A DNA stretch of 64,000 nucleotides from DATBFG01 sp036558645 (GTDB lineage Bacteria; Acidobacteriota; Terriglobia; Terriglobales; Acidobacteriaceae), in assembly GCA_036558645.1 (NCBI GenBank), contig DATBFG010000086.1, forward strand, positions 62,001-126,000. Reading direction: 5' to 3'. The notes under the pieces were generated by a model, which ran no database searches, was not told the DNA's origin, and saw only the letters and a list, made by a program, of their open reading frames with translations. Positions 8,340 through 17,057 of this stretch are shown here, piece after piece. The position numbers and the translations under genes were made by a program. Each line of letters starts with the position of its first letter. Position 1 is the first letter of the stretch.

Positions 8340-11304
8340 TTTCGGCTGCGGTTCCATTGCCATTAAGGACCTGCGCCAGGTACTTGCCCGTGTACGAGTT
8401 CGGTATCTGCACGATCTCTTCCGGAGGACCCGAGCCGACCAGGTATCCGCCTCGGTCGCCGCCCTCTGGACCGAGATCGATGATCCAATCCGCAGTCTTG
8501 ATGACCTCCAGATTATGCTCGATGACAAGAATCGAGCCTCCTGCTTCGATTAGACGGCGGAAGGCTGCCAGTAGTTTACTGACATCGTCAAAGTGCAGGC
8601 CGGTGGTAGGCTCATCGAGGATGTACAACGTCCGGATGCGGCGTCGCGAAGTTTCGCCGTTCGGCGAAGGCCGCCCAACCTCACGATTCGCCGGCTGGAG
8701 ATGAGCTGCCAGTTTCATGCGCTGTGCTTCTCCTCCGGACAAAGTGGTTGCAGACTGGCCGAGGCGCAGATACCCGAGCCCAACCTCTTCTAGAACACGC
8801 AGTTTATCGACGATCTTCGGCACTCCGGAGAAGAACAGCAGCGCCTCCTTCACGGTAAGATTCAGCACTTCATGAATGTTCTTTCCGCGATATCGGATCT
8901 CAAGCACCTGAGGCTTATAACGCGTCCCTTTGCACTCCTCGCAGATGAGCTCAACATCCGCCAGAAATTGCATTTCTACCGTCACGGTGCCGTCACCCTG
9001 GCAAGTTTCGCAACGCCCGCCGGGGATGTTGAACGAAAAATGACCGGCGCCAAAGCCGCGCTTCTGGGACTCGGGCAGGGAAGCGAATAGGTCGCGGATT
9101 CCATCGAAAGCCTTCGTGTACGTAACGGGGTTCGAACGTGGCGTGCGGCCTATCGGCGACTGGTCGACCAAAACAACGTCGTCTAGATATTCGCCCCCTT
9201 CGACGATGGCTCCGCTCGGGGAGGGAAGTGTAGCGCCATTGCTTTGCGCTTTGGCCCGGCTCAGGGCGGGATAGATCACATCGTGCAGAAGCGTGGACTT
9301 GCCCGACCCGGAAACGCCAGTGATGGCCACGACCATCCCCAGAGGGATAGTGAGATCGATGTTCTTAAGATTGTGAACGCGCGCGCCACAAACGCGGATC
9401 TGTTGCCGCGTAGGCTTACGTCGTGTTTGCGGCACCTGGATTCGCAACTCGTGTGACAGGTATCGCCCGGTAAGCGAACTAGGCTTCGCCAGGATTTCAT
9501 CATAGGTCCCCGTCGCAATTACCTTGCCGCCGTTTTCGCCGGCTCCCGGACCAAGGTCGAGTATCTGGTCTGACGATCTCATGACGTCAGGGTCATGCTC
9601 CACCACCAGAATTGTGTTACCCAGGTCACGCAATCCATGGAGGATGTTGATCAGGCGATGAGTGTCCCTCGAATGCAAGCCGATGGACGGCTCATCCAGC
9701 ACGTACAAGGTTCCGACGAGTCTTGAACCAAGAGAAGTAGCCAACTGAATGCGCTGTGCCTCTCCACCGGAGAGGGTAGATGACAACCTATCGAGCGTAA
9801 GGTACTCCAGGCCTACTTCATTCAAAAACCGCAGCCGCTCCTGAATCTCTTCCAATAGCTTTTCTGCGATGCTGGCTTCCTGTTCCGTCAGTTGCACTTG
9901 GTCAAAGAAACGCGACGCCTCCTCGACAGTCATACAAGTGACCTGGCAAATATCCTTGCCATTGATCTTGACCTGGCGCGCCTCGGGACGCAGTCTGGCG
10001 CCACCGCAGTTCGAACAGGTTGCGTATCCTCGATAACGGCTCAAGAATACCCGGACGTGGAGTTTGTACTTCTTCCGCTCCAGATAGTTGAAGAACCCAC
10101 GCACTCCCAGAAACTTTCCTTCGCCTTCGATAACTAGCGACTTCTGTTCAGGCGTGAGGTCGCACCACGGAACGTCCAGCGGAACTCCTGCCTGGCGCGC
10201 GAACCGGCGGAGATCGGTAAACAGAGGCCGGTACTTCGGCTTGGTCCAGGGTTCAATGGCGCCGTCTGCCAGCGTCTTGGAGTGATCGGGAATGACCAGG
10301 TCGAGATCGAAGTCGATCGTATTGCCGAATCCCTGGCAGCGCGGGCAAGCGCCATACGGATTATTGAACGAGAACAGCCGCGGCTCCGGATCTTCATATC
10401 GGATATTGCAGCGCTTGCATTCAAAGCGTTGGGAAAAACGAAGCTGCTCGAAAGGTCGATCATCGCGCGGAGCAGCCTCGAAGATTACTTCACCCGAGTC
10501 CCGATAGCAGATCTCGATCGCATCCACGATGCGTGCGCGCGAATCTGGAGAAACGACGAGGCGGTCCACCAAGACAAGAACGGGATCGGCGAAGTTCACA
10601 TCGAGCAGGGACTCCGGCGTCGAAAACTCGAAAATCTGTCCCTTCTGATAAAGCCGGTTGAAGCCGCGTTTGCGCAACTCGAATAGGCGGGTCTTCAATT
10701 GATCCGAAATCGCTTCTCCCCCGCGCCTTGCGCTTTTCAAAACTCTCTTCTTTTTCTTCTTCTCGCCTTCAGGTCCCGGAACGGCGGTCTGCAACGGGAA
10801 CAAGGCGTTCAATCGCGTACCTTCTTCAAGCGCGAGTAGCCTGGTGATCACTTCGTCGACCGTGTCCCGCCGAACTTCTTGCCCACACTGGATGCAGAAG
10901 GTCCGTCCGATGCGGGCAAACAGCAGCCGTAGATAGTCGAAGATTTCCGTTGCAGTGGCGACGGTTGAACGTGGATTGCGAGTGGTGTTCTTCTGCCGGA
11001 TAGCAACAGCTGGCGCGATACCGTCGATCAGATCAACATCGGGTTTTTCGATGCGTTCCAGGAATTGGCGGGCATAGGCGGAGAGGGACTCCACATACCG
11101 CCGCTGACCCTCGGCGTAAATAGTGTCGAAAGCCAGAGAGGACTTTCCCGAGCCGGACACTCCAGTCACGACTGTCAGCTGGTTGTGCGGGATTTCGAAG
11201 TCGATATTCTTGAGGTTGTGAACCCGCGCGCCCCGAACTGTAATTTTTTCCGTGGACGTCAAATCTAGGACCCTGGGCAGCCCATTCGTCGGTCGGGAGC
11301 ACAC
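8326..11304 (-). CDS. uvrA: Excinuclease ABC subunit A
   Basis: UvrA is the DNA-damage-recognition ATPase of nucleotide excision repair and loads UvrB. The 992-residue product has two ABC modules with Walker A GVSGSGKSSLAFDTIYAEGQ (N-terminal) and GVSGSGKSTLLHDV (C-terminal). The two LSGGEAQR signatures and the zinc-module cysteine pairs (CKRC...CPRC and CETC...CEEC) are present. A Lys-rich insert (EKKKKKRVLKSARRGGE) lies in the first module. The reading starts at GTG 11302-11304; TTG fourteen codons in is an alternative. A TATAAT lies about 35 bp upstream, and no LexA-type box was recognised. Length is slightly above the usual ~950. Confidence 0.97.
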   Translation of the reverse strand: MCSRPTNGLPRVLDLTSTEKITVRGARVHNLKNIDFEIPHNQLTVVTGVSGSGKSSLAFDTIYAEGQRRYVESLSAYARQFLERIEKPDVDLIDGIAPAVAIRQKNTTRNPRSTVATATEIFDYLRLLFARIGRTFCIQCGQEVRRDTVDEVITRLLALEEGTRLNALFPLQTAVPGPEGEKKKKKRVLKSARRGGEAISDQLKTRLFELRKRGFNRLYQKGQIFEFSTPESLLDVNFADPVLVLVDRLVVSPDSRARIVDAIEICYRDSGEVIFEAAPRDDRPFEQLRFSQRFECKRCNIRYEDPEPRLFSFNNPYGACPRCQGFGNTIDFDLDLVIPDHSKTLADGAIEPWTKPKYRPLFTDLRRFARQAGVPLDVPWCDLTPEQKSLVIEGEGKFLGVRGFFNYLERKKYKLHVRVFLSRYRGYATCSNCGGARLRPEARQVKINGKDICQVTCMTVEEASRFFDQVQLTEQEASIAEKLLEEIQERLRFLNEVGLEYLTLDRLSSTLSGGEAQRIQLATSLGSRLVGTLYVLDEPSIGLHSRDTHRLINILHGLRDLGNTILVVEHDPDVMRSSDQILDLGPGAGENGGKVIATGTYDEILAKPSSLTGRYLSHELRIQVPQTRRKPTRQQIRVCGARVHNLKNIDLTIPLGMVVAITGVSGSGKSTLLHDVIYPALSRAKAQSNGATLPSPSGAIVEGGEYLDDVVLVDQSPIGRTPRSNPVTYTKAFDGIRDLFASLPESQKRGFGAGHFSFNIPGGRCETCQGDGTVTVEMQFLADVELICEECKGTRYKPQVLEIRYRGKNIHEVLNLTVKEALLFFSGVPKIVDKLRVLEEVGLGYLRLGQSATTLSGGEAQRMKLAAHLQPANREVGRPSPNGETSRRRIRTLYILDEPTTGLHFDDVSKLLAAFRRLIEAGGSILVIEHNLEVIKTADWIIDLGPEGGDRGGYLVGSGPPEEIVQIPNSYTGKYLAQVLNGNGTAAENGRH

Positions 11305-11337
11305 TAGTGGCTTCAGAATGGGGTGCAGAATCTTTCT

Positions 11338-11343
11338 ATTATA
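11338..11343 (-). promoter_or_regulatory. uvrA: Predicted -10 element of uvrA
   Basis: A perfect TATAAT on the minus strand, about 34 bp upstream of the uvrA GTG start. No convincing -35 hexamer is seen at 16-18 bp. It lies directly downstream of the terminator of the cox operon, as expected for a new transcription unit. Confidence 0.4.
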
Positions 11344-11359
11344 AAGCAGAGTCGCGCGG

Positions 11360-11384
11360 AAAAAGGGCCGCCTCTCGGCAGCCC
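11360..11384 (-). terminator. Rho-independent terminator of the cox operon
   Basis: On the minus strand an 8-bp stem GGGCTGCC/GGCGGCCC with a GAGA loop is followed at once by TTTTT. It lies about 60 bp downstream of the last gene of the cytochrome oxidase operon and just before the uvrA promoter. Confidence 0.75.
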
Positions 11385-11443
11385 AGTCAAGTCAAACTAC
11401 TTAGGATATTCAGTCTGATGCGGCGGGGAGGAAGTTTTGTTGC

Positions 11444-11692
11444 CTACTCGTCAGGCTCGGTTTGGTTGTGGGCCTCATCCCGCTTCTTGCCATAGCGGAC
11501 GGCAACTCCAACTCCCAGCGTCATAAAGCCCAGCGGCGGGATCAGGAGCACAAGCACTCCTCGACTGATGGCGCGCTGGCCATCTTTCGTCGTGCCCGCT
11601 GCAGAGCTATAGCACATCGCACAACCTTGTGCGAATGCGGGTAGGCTGCAGCTAGCCAGCACTAGCGCGAGAGTGGCAATGCGCAACTTCAT
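11444..11692 (-). CDS. Small exported or membrane protein with a CxxC motif, cox operon
   Basis: From the ATG that overlaps the coxD stop by 4 bp the product is 82 residues. A signal peptide (TLALVLASCSLPAFAQ) is followed by GCAMCY, then one transmembrane helix (about residues 45-64) and a charged tail. I do not know a name for it. Its place as last gene of the oxidase operon, its CxxC motif facing the periplasm and its membrane anchor suggest a copper- or redox-related helper, or an accessory subunit. That is inference from position only. The longer reading starting at 11788 would lie within the previous gene. Confidence 0.65.
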   Translation of the reverse strand: MKLRIATLALVLASCSLPAFAQGCAMCYSSAAGTTKDGQRAISRGVLVLLIPPLGFMTLGVGVAVRYGKKRDEAHNQTEPDE

Positions 11693-12033
11693 CGAGCGGC
11701 TGCTCCCAGGTGCAAAAGCCGGAAGGCATCCGGGAAAAAGACCACCATCATCGTCAGGCAAAACACCAACGAGCACATGGTCAACCACTTCATCGTAGAA
11801 GCTTCAAACTTCATGTGCATGAAGTAGGCGATGATAAGGGCCGCCTTTAAGATCGAGAGGCCCATGAGGATGGTTAGCATGCGCAGGGGTTCCATGTTCT
11901 GGTAGCCGAGGTAGACCTCGATGCCCGTCAGCACCAAAAGCGCTCCCCAGACATAGAAAAACGGTCTCATACCATGGTGCCGTTGTTCTTCGGCCACGCG
12001 CTGCTCAAGTGCTGCCTGTGTCGCGTCGTTCAT
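11689..12033 (-). CDS. Cytochrome c oxidase subunit IV (prokaryotic type)
   Basis: A 114-residue protein with three predicted transmembrane helices (about 26-45, 52-72 and 83-103). It has the typical subunit IV/CyoD features: KAALIIAYFMHMKFE after helix 2 and a short Tyr-rich start. Small subunits of this kind stabilise the haem-copper oxidase core. It follows the subunit III gene by 16 bp and overlaps the next small gene by 4 bp. Confidence 0.88.
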   Translation of the reverse strand: MNDATQAALEQRVAEEQRHHGMRPFFYVWGALLVLTGIEVYLGYQNMEPLRMLTILMGLSILKAALIIAYFMHMKFEASTMKWLTMCSLVFCLTMMVVFFPDAFRLLHLGAAAR

Positions 12034-12049
12034 TTGCGAGTCCCTGCTC

Positions 12050-12850
12050 CTAGAGAATTTTCGTCGACATCAGGTAGACCAGCGGGAAGATGAACATCCA
12101 CACCAGGTCCACAAAGTGCCAATACAGCCCGGCGACTTCCACATCGGCCGAGTCATATACCTTGGGTCTGAGCCACAAAATTACACTGCACACAACCGCA
12201 CCGATGAGCAGCACGTGCACGCCATAATGGAATGGGCTGTAAGCCGGAATGGTGAAATATCCGATGGCCCATAGCACCAGAAGCACGGGAATGAACTTCT
12301 TCCGTAACGCGACCACGCCGAGATAGATCACGCCGATGGTGACGTGCAGCATGTGCATGCCGGTCAGGCCAAAGAAAGTGGCCGGGAACATCGGCACTAA
12401 CTTCGATACGTTGGCAAACTCCGCACTGGCCTCGTGTCCGGGAACGCTGGGGAAGACCGGGAGCGTCAGGCCCTCGGCAATCAGATTTCCCCACTCACGT
12501 CCGTGCAGAACAATAAACCCCGTACCGCAGATCATCGTCGCGATTAACCAGCCTCGCAGCGCGCTAGCGTTGCCTCTCGCCGCCGCATTCACCGCAAGGA
12601 CCATCGTCAACGAACTGGTGAGCAGAAATGCGGTCATGATGGTCGCGTTGATGATGCTCTCGGAGTGAAACGGCGTGGGCCAGTTCGGAGTAGATATGCG
12701 GCCGTAGCTATAGGCATAGAGCAGCGCGCCAAAGGTCAGCGAATCCGAAAGCAGGAACAACCACATCCCAATCTTTTTCGAGTAGGTACCAAACAGCGAT
12801 GGCTCGTAAACCCCAGCCACCGCCTGATGGTGCGCCACAGCTTCAGACAT
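12050..12850 (-). CDS. Cytochrome c oxidase subunit III (second copy)
   Basis: A subunit III of about 266 residues with 6-7 predicted helices and the family signatures SDSLTFGALLYAY, FFGLTGMHMLHVTIGVIYLG and, at the end, YWHFVDLVWMFIFPLVYL. The start is set by AGGAG 9 bp upstream of the ATG at 12848-12850, which gives MSEAVAHHQAVAG; the longer reading adds 12 unlikely residues. It is the second of two tandem, clearly different subunit III genes; this one is longer. Which copy enters the complex, or whether both do, cannot be told from sequence. Confidence 0.9.
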   Translation of the reverse strand: MSEAVAHHQAVAGVYEPSLFGTYSKKIGMWLFLLSDSLTFGALLYAYSYGRISTPNWPTPFHSESIINATIMTAFLLTSSLTMVLAVNAAARGNASALRGWLIATMICGTGFIVLHGREWGNLIAEGLTLPVFPSVPGHEASAEFANVSKLVPMFPATFFGLTGMHMLHVTIGVIYLGVVALRKKFIPVLLVLWAIGYFTIPAYSPFHYGVHVLLIGAVVCSVILWLRPKVYDSADVEVAGLYWHFVDLVWMFIFPLVYLMSTKIL

Positions 12851-12889
12851 GAATTCGGTCTCCTGTTGGATATTGAAGCCCATCACTCA

Positions 12890-12947
12890 GTCATCCCGAC
12901 CGGAGCGAAGGCGAAGCCAAGCGGGGTGGAGGAACCCTTTGTTCCCC
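12890..12947 (-). repeat. Interspersed GTCATCCC-type repeat between the two subunit III genes
   Basis: The segment begins GTCATCCCGACCGGAGCGA and continues with GAAGC-, GGAGGAACCC-rich sequence up to the stop codon of the upstream subunit III gene. It resembles the element at 49111-49155 (GTCATCCCGAGCAACGCGA). The same family of short intergenic elements is common in acidobacterial genomes from general experience. No open reading frame lies in it. Confidence 0.5.
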
Positions 12948-13682
12948 CTACCGCGCAAACCAAAGCAACGCAAAAATATAAATCCACAGCACAGCCATGA
13001 AGTGCCAGTACCAGGCCGTGACATCTACGACGATTCGCCGCGACTCAACTGGCCGGTGCATCAGCGCTGTGATGGCGGAGACTAGCAGCGCGATCAGTCC
13101 ACCAACAAGGTGGATCGCATGCGCGCCAGTCAAGACGTAAAAGAAGGCGCCACTGGTGCTTGTAGCAAGATAGAACCCGCGATCCGCCAGTTCGCGCCAG
13201 GCCATCCACTGCCCGAAGAGGAAACCGAACCCTAGAACGATGGTGATATTCAGCCAGGGAAAACCACGTTCATCACCAACTGACACACCCGGGATCGACT
13301 TCACAGGGGCAAGCGCAGCCTGCCGTGTAATCTGCCGTCGGGCTAACTCCACGGTAATGCTGCTCACCAGCAACAACAGCGTATTGACCAGCAGAAGTGT
13401 GAGCGGAAGGCTTACTGATATCCAGTCGCGTACGTACGTTTGCGTGTGCTCGTCCAGCGTAGGGAGCCCCTGCCTGACGATGTATGCGCTGGTAAAAGAC
13501 ACGAACAGCATCGTCACAGACGTGAGGCCTACGGCTAAACCCAGACGTGCGCGCCGCAAACGTGCTCCGTAATTCGGAGAACCACTGCCTCCGCGGTCGC
13601 TTCCACCGCCGCCCGTTACAGGCGGATGTTCACCTGTCCCGCCTTGGCCGGTCTTCGGATATTTCAGTGCAATACTTGACAT
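12948..13682 (-). CDS. Cytochrome c oxidase subunit III (first copy, short)
   Basis: A 244-residue subunit III. A Gly-rich cytoplasmic start (about 40 residues, with GGGGSDRGGSG) is followed by five helices and the C-terminal signatures LTGAHAIHLVGGLIALLV and VTAWYWHFMAVLWIYIFAL. Having five helices instead of seven is normal in many bacteria. It directly follows coxA (38-bp gap) and precedes the longer paralogue. The family binds phospholipid and stabilises the core subunit I. Confidence 0.9.
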   Translation of the reverse strand: MSSIALKYPKTGQGGTGEHPPVTGGGGSDRGGSGSPNYGARLRRARLGLAVGLTSVTMLFVSFTSAYIVRQGLPTLDEHTQTYVRDWISVSLPLTLLLVNTLLLLVSSITVELARRQITRQAALAPVKSIPGVSVGDERGFPWLNITIVLGFGFLFGQWMAWRELADRGFYLATSTSGAFFYVLTGAHAIHLVGGLIALLVSAITALMHRPVESRRIVVDVTAWYWHFMAVLWIYIFALLWFAR

Positions 13683-13720
13683 ACTTCCTTCAACTTCTCA
13701 GCCGATCAGGGTCGCCCATT

Positions 13721-15454
13721 TCAATGCGCTGCCGCCGTCGCGGGATCTGTCTGCATGATGTAGTCCTTCGGAGCGCCCGGTACGCTGTATTCATACGGAC
13801 CATGATGGACCACGGGCGTGACTCCGCCGAAGTTATCGTGCGGAGGAGGAGTCGCAGTCGTCCACTCCAGGGTTGTCGATTCCCACGGATTGTCGCTGGC
13901 CTTGGGACCTTTAAACATGCTCCAGAACAGATTGAATACAAACAGCAGTTGAATGCCGATCGTGATGAACGCGGCATACGTCATGAACGTCTGCAGCGGG
14001 ATCAGATCTTTCAGATAGTTGAGCTCGGTGAGTTGCGAATAGCGCCGCGGATGTCCGGCCAGGCCCAGGTAGTGCATGGGCATAAAGATGGCGTAGGTTC
14101 CGATGAAGGTTATCCAGAAGTGGATCCGCGTCATGGTCTCGTTCATCATGCGTCCAAACATCTTCGGGAACCAGTAAGCAGTTCCGGCGAACATGCCGAA
14201 GATGGCCGCAACCCCCATGATCAGGTGGAAGTGACCTACGACGAAATAGGTGTCATGCAGCGGAATGTCGAGCACGGGCTGAGCCAGGAACGGTCCGCTC
14301 AGACCGCCCGACACGAACAGAGAAACGAAGCCGATGGCGTAGAGCATCGGAGACTGGAAGCGTACCCGCCCCTTGTAAATGGTTCCCAACCAGTTGAAGG
14401 TCTTGATCGCCGAGGGCACGCCGATCGCCATGGTCATCAGAGAGAAGGAGAATGCAGACCACGGACTCATCCCGCTCATGAACATGTGATGTCCCCAGAC
14501 CATGAAGCCCAGCAGGCCTATGGCCATGATGGCGTACACCATGGCTTTGTATCCGAAAATGGGCTTACGTGAGAACGTGGAGAGCAGCTGTGAAGCGACG
14601 CCCATGCCCGGCAGGATGGCGATATAAACCTCCGGGTGACCGAAGAACCAGAACAGGTGCTGCCATAGCAACGGCGATCCGCCCTTGTGGCCCATGATCT
14701 GGCCATTCACCACGACCAACGGGACGTAAAAACTGGTGCCGAGGTTGCGATCGAGAAGAAGGAGAATCCCGGCCGACAGCAGTACGCCGAATGCCAGCAA
14801 TCCAAGAATTGCGGTCACGAACCATGCCCAGACAGTGAGCGGCATCCGCATCAGTGTCATGCCTTTTGCGCGCAGATCCAGTGTGGTTGTGATGAAGTTC
14901 AGAGCACCCATCAACGAAGCGAGACAAAAGATGGCAATGCTCGTAATCCACAAGTCCGCGCCTAACTGCTCACCTGGACCTGCAGAAGGTAATGCGCTCA
15001 ACGGCGCGTAACCCGTCCAGCCGTGCAGTGGGGCACCTCCAGTGACGAAGAATGCCGCAATCATCACCACGAAGGCTACGAAGGTTGTCCAGAACGAAAG
15101 CATGTTCAGGACCGGAAATGCCATATCCGGCGCGCCGATCTGAATCGGCAGAAAGTAATTGCCGAAACCACCTTGCGGGGCGGTAGTGAGCACGAAGAAG
15201 ACCATGATGGTGCCGTGCATGGTCAGCAGGCTCAGGTACGTCTCTGGCTTAATCTCGCCGAAAAGGGGGAGGGATGCGGTCGGCCAGATCAAGTGAATGC
15301 GCATCAGGAGCGACAGGAACATGCCGACGAACACGGCCACCAGAGCCAGAAAGTAATACTGAAGTCCGATCACCTTATGGTCGAGGCTGAAGATGTATTT
15401 GCGAACGAAGCCCTGCGGGGCTGCATGTGCGTGAATGGTATGGGTCGTTGCCAT
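13721..15454 (-). CDS. coxA: Cytochrome c oxidase subunit I
   Basis: A 577-residue, 12-helix haem-copper oxidase core that reduces O2 to water and pumps protons. Seen in the sequence: the CuB/His-Tyr segment WFFGHPEVYIAILPG, the second haem/CuB region HDTYFVVGHFHLIMG, and helix I with HLIWP. The Glu in GHPEV marks an A1-type proton channel. K-channel residues follow in FSRKPIFGYKAMVYAI. The start is an ATG with coxB's stop directly adjacent (0-bp gap), so subunits II and I are coupled. The haem A/O for it is expected from the heme O synthase at 26741-27640 in this window. Confidence 0.97.
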   Translation of the reverse strand: MATTHTIHAHAAPQGFVRKYIFSLDHKVIGLQYYFLALVAVFVGMFLSLLMRIHLIWPTASLPLFGEIKPETYLSLLTMHGTIMVFFVLTTAPQGGFGNYFLPIQIGAPDMAFPVLNMLSFWTTFVAFVVMIAAFFVTGGAPLHGWTGYAPLSALPSAGPGEQLGADLWITSIAIFCLASLMGALNFITTTLDLRAKGMTLMRMPLTVWAWFVTAILGLLAFGVLLSAGILLLLDRNLGTSFYVPLVVVNGQIMGHKGGSPLLWQHLFWFFGHPEVYIAILPGMGVASQLLSTFSRKPIFGYKAMVYAIMAIGLLGFMVWGHHMFMSGMSPWSAFSFSLMTMAIGVPSAIKTFNWLGTIYKGRVRFQSPMLYAIGFVSLFVSGGLSGPFLAQPVLDIPLHDTYFVVGHFHLIMGVAAIFGMFAGTAYWFPKMFGRMMNETMTRIHFWITFIGTYAIFMPMHYLGLAGHPRRYSQLTELNYLKDLIPLQTFMTYAAFITIGIQLLFVFNLFWSMFKGPKASDNPWESTTLEWTTATPPPHDNFGGVTPVVHHGPYEYSVPGAPKDYIMQTDPATAAAH

Positions 15455-16261
15455 TTACTGTTTCGCTGCCTCCCGATCCGCGATCCATTTATCGAAATCA
15501 GCCTGACTTACCACTTTCAACATGCCGTGCATCTTGTAATGACCTAGACCGCAAAGTTCCGCGCACGCGATTTCGTAATCGCCCGTCGCAATCGGCGTGA
15601 AATGCATGTGTATCGCCAGGCCAGGCACCGCGTCCTGCTTAAAACGCATGGAGGGAACGAAGAAACTGTGAATCACGTCGTCGGCTCGCAGGGTGAGGTC
15701 CACCTCGCGGTTCACCGGAAGATACATGGTTCCGGCAACCACGTCATCCTTGGAGGCAGGGTCGTCCGTGTCCAATCCGATAGCGGCCTCGTTGCCCGAA
15801 GATGGGTCGATCAGAGTCGGGCTCGTCTTTCCGAATTTGCCGTCATTCCCTGGATAGCGGAAGTACCAGGCAAACTGCATGCCAGTTACTTCGACCGGAA
15901 CGGCGTCGGGCTTGGCGGGTTCGAAGCGCTCCGCCGCCCATATCGGACTGCCCATCAGGTTCAGTCCAATGAAGAGGATGGCCGTGAGCCCCGTCCAGAG
16001 CACTTCCAATTTCAGATTTCCGTGGGAGTATTCAACCTTGCTGGCGGCTCCCTGGTCACGGTACTTCCAGACAAACAGTCCCAGTCCGCACTGGGCAAGA
16101 ACAAAGACGATGCCCATGGTGATGAAGGTAAACGTGAACTGGTGATCGATTCCCGCTGAGGCGGCAGACATTCCTGCCGGAAACCACCAGGTCTTGGCGA
16201 TGAAGAAATATGTGCTGACAAAGGTGATAAGCCAGATAACTGCCAGAAGAGCAAGGCCCAT
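15455..16261 (-). CDS. coxB: Cytochrome c oxidase subunit II
   Basis: A 268-residue protein with two N-terminal helices (about 4-22 and 45-66) and a periplasmic cupredoxin domain. The dinuclear CuA site is complete: His in DDVIHSFF, then CAELCGLGHYKMHG, giving the two Cys, Glu, His and Met ligands. The aromatic electron-entry patch is GMQFAWYFRYPG. There is no fused cytochrome c domain, so a separate electron donor is needed. It is the first gene of the oxidase operon; paired dyads lie 85-120 bp upstream. Confidence 0.96.
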   Translation of the reverse strand: MGLALLAVIWLITFVSTYFFIAKTWWFPAGMSAASAGIDHQFTFTFITMGIVFVLAQCGLGLFVWKYRDQGAASKVEYSHGNLKLEVLWTGLTAILFIGLNLMGSPIWAAERFEPAKPDAVPVEVTGMQFAWYFRYPGNDGKFGKTSPTLIDPSSGNEAAIGLDTDDPASKDDVVAGTMYLPVNREVDLTLRADDVIHSFFVPSMRFKQDAVPGLAIHMHFTPIATGDYEIACAELCGLGHYKMHGMLKVVSQADFDKWIADREAAKQ

Positions 16262-16346
16262 CTACGAGCCCTCCAAGGGTCGTCGGTTTTCAATCATTTC
16301 CACACACTCCCGCCGAATCGTGAAACTGCGGTTGGCCCGGAAGTCT

Positions 16347-16383
16347 ATCACAGGCATCTGTGATTCTCACAAGGTCTTGTGAG
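16347..16383. promoter_or_regulatory. Two adjacent perfect dyads between coxB and a thioesterase gene
   Basis: ATCACAG-GCAT-CTGTGAT (16347-16364) is followed at 16366-16383 by CTCACAAG-GT-CTTGTGAG. Between them the inner halves also give TGTGA-N3-TCACA. The 285-bp divergent region between the oxidase operon and the next gene holds no other clear signal. Perfect, close-set dyads fit operators for one dimeric regulator better than a terminator, since no T-run follows. A CRP/FNR-type protein is one possibility because of the TGTGA/TCACA halves. Confidence 0.45.
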
Positions 16384-16546
16384 GAGAAAGGTTGTAAGGA
16401 TGGGTCGTTGAAATTCTCGACGCGGTTTGCTTCCGTTATACCTCGTTGTCAGGTCATCGGTCGCGCGCATTCTGTTCATTTTGGGAAGGCGGATTTTGGG
16501 TGAGGCCGAAGTACTGCACAAGGTATGCAGGTTAGAATCACTGTCG

Positions 16547-17020
16547 ATGCCGACGAAAACAAGCCGTGGCCGAGGCCATGACACTCGCTACGTACGCCTG
16601 CAAAAGAATTACTGCTTCGCGTGCGGAAAAAATAATCCCGATGGTATGCGCCTGAAGTTCACGTATGACGAGGAAAGTGACAGCTTCGTGTGCCGCTTCC
16701 GCTTGGGGAAGCGCTTCACCGGACCTCCAGGTCACTGCCATGGCGGCATTATTGCGACGATCCTCGACGAGGCCATGGGTAAGGTGAACAAGTTACGTCA
16801 CGTGGTCGCGCTGACTTCGGAGATAAAGGTGAACTACCTGAAGCCCGTTCCACTCAATAAGGCTCTGATCGTCAGGTCACGGGAGGTCAGCGTACGGGGG
16901 CGTAAGCACGTGAACATGGCGGAAATTCTCGACGGCAAAGATCACGTTCTGGCCCGAGGGCGCGGGTTGTTCATCGCCATCGACCCGCACAAGATGTTCG
17001 CAAAGTTTGTCGACAAATGA
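16547..17020 (+). CDS. PaaI-type hotdog-fold thioesterase
   Basis: From the ATG at 16547 the product is 157 residues. It has a hotdog-fold thioesterase core with HGGIIATILDEAMG (the catalytic Asp/Glu helix) and the strand pair SEIKVNYLKPVP. The N-terminus NYCFACGKNNPDGMRLKF is typical of a subgroup with a C-x-x-C-G-x-x-N-x-x-G start. The substrate is unknown, probably an acyl-CoA. A start 40 codons earlier would add a hydrophobic but unusual stretch; MPTKTSRGRG is preferred as a normal cytosolic beginning. Not clearly in an operon. Confidence 0.82.
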   Translation: MPTKTSRGRGHDTRYVRLQKNYCFACGKNNPDGMRLKFTYDEESDSFVCRFRLGKRFTGPPGHCHGGIIATILDEAMGKVNKLRHVVALTSEIKVNYLKPVPLNKALIVRSREVSVRGRKHVNMAEILDGKDHVLARGRGLFIAIDPHKMFAKFVDK

Positions 17021-17057
17021 TGTTCGGGTGTATCGCCACTGCTAGTCCGACTTGGCG

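Noticed and set aside
13547..14572. A 341-codon plus-strand frame opposite coxA
   Set aside because: CoxA is unmistakable on the minus strand; this frame is Arg/His-rich without motifs.
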